From an uncultured Ideonella sp. (lineage in GTDB: Bacteria > Pseudomonadota > Gammaproteobacteria > Burkholderiales > Burkholderiaceae): a stretch of DNA of 10,659 bases. The stretch's first letter is position 1. The number at the start of each line of letters is the position of its first letter. Under the pieces are notes generated by a model. The model saw only the letters and a program-made list of their open reading frames with translations, did no database searches and was not told the origin of the DNA. This document shows positions 6,835-10,659 of the stretch, in pieces. The stretch covers positions 1 to 10,659 of the forward strand of contig CAMLGG010000182.1 in NCBI GenBank assembly GCA_946479475.1, written 5' to 3'. The translations under genes were made by a program, and so were the position numbers.

Positions 6835-8638
6835 GGCGCCCCCGCGGCGGCAGGTCGACGTTGATGCACAGGGCCAGGAAGGCCAGGTTGACCACGAGCG
6901 AGGTCATGCCGAAGCTCACGAACGGAAAGGTCACGCCGGTCAGGGGCAGAACGGCCAGGTTGCCCGCCACCGTCACGGCGAGCTGGCAGAAGGTCAGCGC
7001 CACCCAGGCCACGCCCATCCAGCTGAGCAGCGCCTGGTCGTCGTGCAGCACGCGCCCCGGGCCGGCGGACAGGTAGCCCGGCTCGCCGCGGGTCACGCGG
7101 CCGTGGTGGCGGATCAGGCGATGCAGCCACAAGGCGCAAGCCAGCGAAGCCGCCCACGCCGCGGCAGGGCCGAAGATGCCGTGGATCGCCGTGAAGGTGT
7201 AGTCGCTGTGGATCTGCGCCGGTACCCCGCTGCACGAGCCTACCGGCGCATAACCGCACCAAGGCACGTGGCCCAGGCCGAAGCCGCCGGGCGGCGTGGC
7301 GCGCTGGAACCAGGCCACCAGCGCGGCCTGGTCGTTCACCGAAGCGAAGGGGGCGGATAGGCTCTCCAGCCGCGTCGCAGTGACGCTGTCCACCGTTCCC
7401 AGCGCGAACAGCGCGGCGGTGACGCCGACGATCCATACGGCGAACAGTGCCACCGCAAGCAGCATCGCCCAGGCGCGCGCGCCGAAGCGCAGATGCCACC
7501 ACAAGGCCACCGAGGCAGCGAAGAAGGCACCGGCGGCGTAGCCGGCGATGAGCAGGGGCCCCATGTCCCGGGTGACCACCATGACGGCGACCAGCACGCC
7601 GACGACGAACAGCAGCGGCCCCAGGTAGCGCCAGAAGGAAAGCCCCGCTGTCCCTGACCGGGCCAGGCGCTCGGCCAGCGGCGACGCCCGGAGGAAGAAG
7701 AACCAGGCCGCCCCCACGATCAGCCAGACGCGTCCGAGCTCGGAGGTCAGTTGCCGCATGCTCGACAGCGCCACGCCGAAAGCCAGGACGCCGGCAAGCG
7801 TCAGGAGGATCAATCCGGCGATCGCCGCGGGACGCCCCAGGCCCGCGGCCACGCCCCTTGCCGCCTCGCCGACGAGGGAAAGGCCAAAGCCCAGTGCACG
7901 CGAAATCGCCTGGCGCAGGAACAGCACCACCGAGAACACCAGCATGCCGAGCCAGAGGTGCCCCTGGTGGTACAGCGCCAGGTAGCGATTGCCCGGATGG
8001 CCGTTGGCCGACAGGTCCAGCAGCAGCAGTGCGCCCAGGCCTGTTGCCAAGGCGAGGCCGGGATAGCCCAGGCGTGAGCTCATCGATTGCGCCGGCCGGC
8101 CCTCGGCCCGCCGGGCCGGGTCGAGCAAGGCAACCACCCCCGCGACGGCCGCAGCGCCCAGAAGCCACCAGACGAACGGCGCCGGTGGATCCGACCAGGC
8201 CGTTCCGGCTCGCGCGGGCTCGAAGGCATGTGCGCCGGCCAAGGGCCAGGGGATACGCGCCAGCCAGGCCGCCAACGCCCAGAGGGCCAGCGCCAATCCG
8301 GTACCGATGGCCTTGTGCCACGGTCGGCGACTGGCCAGCAGCAGCAGGTAGCCCAGGCCCATCGCTGCGGCCCACTGCCAGCCCGCGGTGCGGTAGAGGT
8401 CACGGGTCGCCTCGTTCTTTCGCTCCGCCGCCGGCGTGACGGCTTGAGCCTCGTCTGCTGCGTTGACCACGGCAAAGCGCTGGTCACGCCCTTCGGCAAG
8501 CCGCGACACCTGGCCGAAGGCGGGCCAGAGGCAGCCGATGACCAGCAGCAGGCCCAGCAGTTCCATCAGCCCCGGCGCGTGGCGCAGGAGCCACCCGGGG
8601 CGCTGGCGGGGCGCGATGAGGCCGGCGCTGGCTTGCAT
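6827..8638 (-). CDS. SEDS-family FtsW/RodA-like peptidoglycan glycosyltransferase, N-terminally extended
   Basis: This 603-aa polytopic inner-membrane protein is predicted to polymerise lipid II into glycan strands. The FtsW/RodA core occupies about 190-600. TRDMGPLLI (356-364) matches the PDLGTA-type segment, an RLESLSAP...GGFGLGHVPW stretch follows (423-460), QIHSDYTF (475-482) corresponds to the HTDFIF loop with its essential Asp (here Asp479), and NLAVLPLTGVTFPFVSFG (560-577) matches the signature near the last helices. Typical FtsW/RodA proteins are 370-420 aa. This one has about 190 extra N-terminal residues with four likely membrane helices (about 24-42, 88-104, 109-127, 154-172). I use the ATG at 8638, the first in frame; there is no clear Shine-Dalgarno, and Met25 is a possible alternative start. 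It is the first gene of the cluster and overlaps the transpeptidase start, as expected for a SEDS/PBP pair. It is too divergent to call FtsW or RodA. Confidence 0.9.
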   Translation of the reverse strand: MQASAGLIAPRQRPGWLLRHAPGLMELLGLLLVIGCLWPAFGQVSRLAEGRDQRFAVVNAADEAQAVTPAAERKNEATRDLYRTAGWQWAAAMGLGYLLLLASRRPWHKAIGTGLALALWALAAWLARIPWPLAGAHAFEPARAGTAWSDPPAPFVWWLLGAAAVAGVVALLDPARRAEGRPAQSMSSRLGYPGLALATGLGALLLLDLSANGHPGNRYLALYHQGHLWLGMLVFSVVLFLRQAISRALGFGLSLVGEAARGVAAGLGRPAAIAGLILLTLAGVLAFGVALSSMRQLTSELGRVWLIVGAAWFFFLRASPLAERLARSGTAGLSFWRYLGPLLFVVGVLVAVMVVTRDMGPLLIAGYAAGAFFAASVALWWHLRFGARAWAMLLAVALFAVWIVGVTAALFALGTVDSVTATRLESLSAPFASVNDQAALVAWFQRATPPGGFGLGHVPWCGYAPVGSCSGVPAQIHSDYTFTAIHGIFGPAAAWAASLACALWLHRLIRHHGRVTRGEPGYLSAGPGRVLHDDQALLSWMGVAWVALTFCQLAVTVAGNLAVLPLTGVTFPFVSFGMTSLVVNLAFLALCINVDLPPRGRRG

Positions 8639-8771
8639 GTCGAATGGAAGCGCCGGCGCAGGCGGCCGGCGAGGGTCGGGAACGGCCTTCCTAACGCGTG
8701 GGCCGATTTCCGGCCGACAGGAAGTGCACCGATCCGCGCGGGCTGTTTCGTTTGCTCACCAAGCTGCCGAC

Positions 8772-8781
8772 GGTGGCCACC
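8772..8781. repeat. Perfect 10-bp palindrome GGTGGCCACC
   Basis: This self-complementary sequence sits just beyond the tRNA terminator on the minus strand. Its halves (GGTGGC / GCCACC) repeat the two arms of the terminator stem at 8791-8806, so alternative pairings are possible in RNA crossing both. It also lies upstream of the SEDS-led operon and could be an operator, but nothing else supports that. Confidence 0.4.
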
Positions 8782-8782
8782 A

Positions 8783-8816
8783 ACGAAAACGCCACCCGAA
8801 GGTGGCGTGTTTTCGT
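8783..8816 (-). terminator. Intrinsic-type terminator after tRNA-Val
   Basis: On the minus strand a perfect 6-bp GC stem (GCCACC/GGTGGC) is closed by a UUCG tetraloop, an exceptionally stable loop. The stem can be extended by A/T pairs flanking a 2-nt bulge to about 14 bp, and a TTTT run follows the core stem. It lies about 6 nt beyond the encoded CCA end of the tRNA. The dyad also has a T-run on the plus strand, so it could work in both directions. It separates the lgt-dnaQ-tRNA unit from the SEDS-led operon. Confidence 0.75.
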
Positions 8817-8821
8817 GGGCT

Positions 8822-8896
8822 TGGTGGGCGGTGCAGGGTTCGAACCTGCGACCCCTGCCGTGTGAAGGCAGTGCTCTACCGCTGAGCTAACCGCCC
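8822..8896 (-). tRNA. tRNA-Val (anticodon CAC)
   Basis: A complete 75-nt cloverleaf can be folded by hand, with the CCA end encoded. Acceptor arm: GGGCGGT pairs with ACCGCCC. D arm: GCTC/GAGC. Anticodon arm: CTGCC/GGCAG around loop TTCACAC, placing CAC at 8864-8862, which reads GUG (Val). T arm: GCAGG/CCTGC with loop TTCGAAC. The gene follows the dnaQ stop by 35 bp on the same strand and is followed by a terminator. No integrase or duplicated tRNA 3' end indicating an integrated element is seen. Confidence 0.97.
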
Positions 8897-8930
8897 GGAA
8901 TTCGTTGGGTCGAACCCGGGAAAGCCTTGG

Positions 8931-8936
8931 ATTATG
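8931..8936 (-). promoter_or_regulatory. Possible -10 element for tRNA-Val
   Basis: On the minus strand CATAAT (5 of 6 to TATAAT) overlaps the dnaQ stop codon and would start transcription roughly 28 nt before the tRNA 5' end. No good -35 hexamer is found 16-18 bp upstream (GACCCA region). The tRNA could equally be cotranscribed with dnaQ. Confidence 0.3.
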
Positions 8937-9636
8937 CCATAAGTTTTCGCCACTGGGTCTTGCCGCCGCTGGCTTTGTCGAGGTCGGCCAGCAGCGCCTC
9001 GTGGGCCAGCATTTCGTCCTCGGTGGCCACGATGATCGGCAGCACGAAGGCCGAGAGGTCGATCTGCTCGATCTGGATCGTCTGGCCGGGCGTCTCGTGG
9101 GTGTCGATCACCAAGGAGTCCTGGCCGCGGGTGAGGCGGATGTAGACCTCGGCCAGCAGTCCCGCATCCAGCAGCGCGCCGTGCAAGGTGCGGTTGGAGT
9201 TGTCGACCTCCAGCCGCTTGCACAGTGCATCGAGCGAGTTGCTCTTGCCGGGGAACATGTCGCGCGCCAGTGCCAGCGTGTCGCTGATGCCGCCCACGCA
9301 TTCGGCGAAGAGGGGCCGGCCCAGGCGCCGCAACTCGGCGTTGAGGAAGCCGACGTCGAACGCCGCGTTGTGGATGACGATCTCGGCGCCGGAGAGGAAC
9401 TCCATCAGTTCGTCGGCCACTGCGGCGAAGACCGGCTTGTCGGCCAGGAACTCGTCGGTCAACCCGTGCACCCGCACGGCGTCCTCGCTGTTCTTGCGCT
9501 CGGGGTTGAGATAGAAGTGCTTGTTGTTGCCGGTGAGCCGTCGGTTCACCATCTCGATGCAGCCGATCTCGATGACGCGGTCGCCGCTTTCGGGCGACAG
9601 ACCGGTGGTCTCGGTGTCCAGGAAGATCTGCCTCAT
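8932..9636 (-). CDS. dnaQ: DNA polymerase III epsilon subunit, 3'-5' proofreading exonuclease
   Basis: This 234-aa protein is the proofreading subunit of the replicative polymerase core, removing mismatched 3' nucleotides. The DEDDh exonuclease motifs are intact: ExoI FLDTETTG with Asp7 and Glu9, Exo[13 protein letters not shown] with Asp94, and Exo[18 protein letters not shown] with His152 and Asp157. The residues after about 185 form the tail expected to bind the alpha subunit, and the length is close to the usual 230-245 aa. I chose the ATG at 9636 because the exonuclease fold begins directly ([12 protein letters not shown]); the same frame is open further upstream through lgt, but that part is not DnaQ-like. 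AGAAGG lies about 7 nt upstream, inside the last codons of lgt, and the ATG overlaps the lgt stop as ATGA, so translation is probably coupled. tRNA-Val follows closely; E. coli dnaQ likewise has a tRNA gene (aspV) nearby. Confidence 0.97.
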   Translation of the reverse strand: MRQIFLDTETTGLSPESGDRVIEIGCIEMVNRRLTGNNKHFYLNPERKNSEDAVRVHGLTDEFLADKPVFAAVADELMEFLSGAEIVIHNAAFDVGFLNAELRRLGRPLFAECVGGISDTLALARDMFPGKSNSLDALCKRLEVDNSNRTLHGALLDAGLLAEVYIRLTRGQDSLVIDTHETPGQTIQIEQIDLSAFVLPIIVATEDEMLAHEALLADLDKASGGKTQWRKLMA

Positions 9637-10463
9637 GCCATGGCCTTCTGTCCGGCCACCGGCTGGCGCGCACCCCAGGCCCACAGCAGCGCGCCGAACA
9701 GGATCATCGGCAGGCACAGCCACTGGCCCATGCTCATGTTGAGGGCCAGGAGGCCGAGGAAGCTGTCGGGCTCGCGGAAGTACTCCGCGATGAAGCGGAA
9801 CATCCCGTAGCCGACGAGGAAGGCGCCCGAGACCTGGCCATTGCCGCGAGGCTTCTTCGCGTAGAACCACAGCAGGACGAACAGCAGGACCCCCTCGAGC
9901 AGGAACTGGTAGATCTGCGACGGGTGGCGGGGCATGTTCGAGCCGGACTGTGGAAACACCATGGCCCAGGGCAGGCCGGGATCGGCGAAACGCCCCCACA
10001 GCTCGCCGTTGATGAAGTTGCCCACGCGCCCGCTCGCCAACCCCAGCGGCACGCAGGGGGCGATCAGGTCGGTGACCTGCCAGAAGGGGCGCTTGCGCAC
10101 CATGGCGAACACCGCCATCGCGACGACGACCCCGAGCAGGCCGCCGTGGAACGACATGCCGCCCTTCCAGACCGCCACCACCTCGGCCAGGTGGCTGGCG
10201 TAATAGCCCGGCTTGTAGAAAAGCACGTAACCCAGGCGCCCTCCGAGCACCACGCCGACGACACCGTAGAAGAGCATGTCCTCGACGTCTCGCCGCGTCC
10301 ATCCGGCGCTGGCGAACCAGGGCAGCCTCACCCGGCGTCCGGCCAGGAAGAGGAACAGGCCGAACGCGACGAGGTAGGTCAGGCCATACCAGTGGATCTG
10401 CAGGGGCAGGCCGATGCGCGTCAGGTCCAGCGCGACGGGGTTGAATTGCGGGTGCGTGAGCAT
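9633..10463 (-). CDS. lgt: Prolipoprotein diacylglyceryl transferase
   Basis: This 276-aa inner-membrane enzyme transfers diacylglycerol from phosphatidylglycerol to the lipobox cysteine of prolipoproteins, the first step of lipoprotein maturation. Family signatures are present: [12 protein letters not shown] (23-34), [11 protein letters not shown] (73-83), SFHGG with His106 (104-108), and the hallmark [15 protein letters not shown] (144-158) with the conserved Arg146 and Asn149. [16 protein letters not shown] (218-233) supplies the later conserved Arg and Glu residues. About seven hydrophobic segments are visible, as in the family, and the length is normal. The ATG at 10463 starts close to the first conserved block; no Shine-Dalgarno is evident before it. 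The gene diverges from ilvD and overlaps dnaQ by 4 bp at its 3' end. A TATCAT just upstream raises the possibility of a leaderless or very short 5' leader. Confidence 0.97.
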   Translation of the reverse strand: MLTHPQFNPVALDLTRIGLPLQIHWYGLTYLVAFGLFLFLAGRRVRLPWFASAGWTRRDVEDMLFYGVVGVVLGGRLGYVLFYKPGYYASHLAEVVAVWKGGMSFHGGLLGVVVAMAVFAMVRKRPFWQVTDLIAPCVPLGLASGRVGNFINGELWGRFADPGLPWAMVFPQSGSNMPRHPSQIYQFLLEGVLLFVLLWFYAKKPRGNGQVSGAFLVGYGMFRFIAEYFREPDSFLGLLALNMSMGQWLCLPMILFGALLWAWGARQPVAGQKAMA

Positions 10464-10471
10464 GGGGCGGC

Positions 10472-10477
10472 ATGATA
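10472..10477 (-). promoter_or_regulatory. Possible -10 element for lgt
   Basis: TATCAT on the minus strand ends 8 nt before the lgt ATG, so a start site at the usual distance would give an essentially leaderless message, in keeping with the missing Shine-Dalgarno. The -35 position (GGAAGG) is poor, so this is tentative. Confidence 0.3.
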
Positions 10478-10518
10478 AGGCGCAGGCCGGGACGCCTTCC
10501 GGCGCCCGGCGCGGGGTC

Positions 10519-10524
10519 TATAGT
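10519..10524 (+). promoter_or_regulatory. Possible -10 element for ilvD
   Basis: TATAGT (5 of 6 to TATAAT) is the most AT-rich hexamer in the 93-bp lgt-ilvD gap and lies 32 nt before the ilvD start, a normal distance. The -35 region is only TTCCGG at 16-bp spacing, a weak match. The complementary strand reads TATAGA near the same place, so it could instead serve lgt. Confidence 0.4.
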
Positions 10525-10556
10525 TCCAGGGTTTGCCCGAACCTCACCGCAGCACC

Positions 10557-10659
10557 ATGTCCGACCTCAATCGCCGCTCCAAGAACATCACCGAGGGCGT
10601 CGCCCGCGCCCCCAACCGCTCCATGTACTACGGCATGGGCTACCAGGAGGGCGACTTCG
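10557..10659 (+). CDS. ilvD: Dihydroxy-acid dehydratase, N-terminal fragment
   Basis: Only the first 34 codons are inside the window; the gene continues off the right edge. The start [14 protein letters not shown] and the following [13 protein letters not shown] match the N-terminus of IlvD, the iron-sulfur enzyme that dehydrates dihydroxy acids to 2-keto acids in valine, isoleucine and leucine synthesis. The active-site and cluster cysteines lie further downstream and cannot be checked. It is divergent from lgt across 93 bp. No strong Shine-Dalgarno precedes the ATG at 10557. Confidence 0.9.
   Translation, partial: MSDLNRRSKNITEGVARAPNRSMYYGMGYQEGDF

Larger units (their letters stand above)
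1..8638 (-). other. Probable six-gene operon: SEDS - PBP - unknown - FHA - PP2C - kinase
   Basis: All six genes lie on one strand with junctions of -8, -4, +28, +10 and -4 bp (negative values are overlaps), and no internal terminator hairpin was seen. The 144-bp space between the tRNA terminator and the SEDS start (8639-8782) should hold the promoter. I found no convincing sigma-70 pair there, only a small inverted repeat (GGCCG/CGGCC at 8701-8715) and the GGTGGCCACC palindrome. The operon may continue left of the window. Confidence 0.8.

Noticed and set aside
6765..8375. Minus-strand 536-codon frame overlapping the SEDS gene
   Set aside because: Arg/Gly/Ala-rich shadow in another frame; the SEDS frame has hydrophobic helices and family signatures.
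8822..8896. tRNA-Val as attachment site of an integrated element
   Set aside because: No integrase, no repeated tRNA 3' fragment and no shift in base composition on either side.
9637..10473. Upstream extension of dnaQ giving a 513-aa protein
   Set aside because: The extension is lgt read out of frame; DnaQ begins directly at the exonuclease fold with a ribosome binding site in front.
1..10659. CRISPR arrays, insertion sequences or transposases
   Set aside because: No regularly spaced repeats, no terminal inverted repeats with a transposase, and no interrupted genes were seen.

Overview
The window is chromosomal DNA from a very GC-rich proteobacterium (about 70% GC by eye, with strong G/C bias at third codon positions). 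The right end carries ilvD diverging from lgt, followed by dnaQ and a tRNA-Val gene. These protein sequences look most like Burkholderiales (betaproteobacteria); the genus is not resolved. Apart from the start of ilvD at the far right, every gene I accept lies on the minus strand, so the window reads right to left.

Right part (about 8780-10659): the first 34 codons of ilvD (branched-chain amino acid synthesis) on the plus strand; a 93-bp divergent promoter region; lgt (prolipoprotein diacylglyceryl transferase) overlapping dnaQ (DNA polymerase III epsilon proofreading exonuclease) by 4 bp; then tRNA-Val(CAC) and an intrinsic-type terminator. This is housekeeping DNA, although lgt directly coupled to dnaQ is a less familiar arrangement.

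Left and central part (1-8638): six minus-strand genes packed as one apparent operon. In transcription order they are: (1) an enlarged SEDS-family (FtsW/RodA) glycan polymerase; (2) a large, cysteine-rich penicillin-binding-protein transpeptidase starting with GTG; (3) a 107-aa protein I do not recognise; (4) a protein with two FHA domains; (5) a PP2C-type Ser/Thr phosphatase; (6) a membrane-anchored Ser/Thr protein kinase that runs off the left edge. Three of the five junctions are stop/start overlaps and the other two gaps are 10 and 28 bp.

The six genes combine a peptidoglycan-polymerising pair (SEDS plus transpeptidase) with a complete phosphorylation circuit (kinase writer, FHA reader, PP2C eraser). 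The same parts list is found in the actinobacterial pknA/pknB-pbpA-rodA-pstP-fhaA/fhaB locus, but here the gene order differs, the proteins are divergent, and the host looks Gram-negative. My working inference is a dedicated, phosphorylation-controlled cell-wall synthase distinct from the standard FtsW-FtsI and RodA-PBP2 pairs. The alternative is that the signalling genes belong to a larger system, such as type VI secretion, lying to the left of the window. Unusual details are 18 cysteines in the transpeptidase, replacement of its SxN motif by SDS, about 200 extra N-terminal residues on the SEDS protein, DFA in place of DFG in the kinase, and the unknown 107-aa protein.
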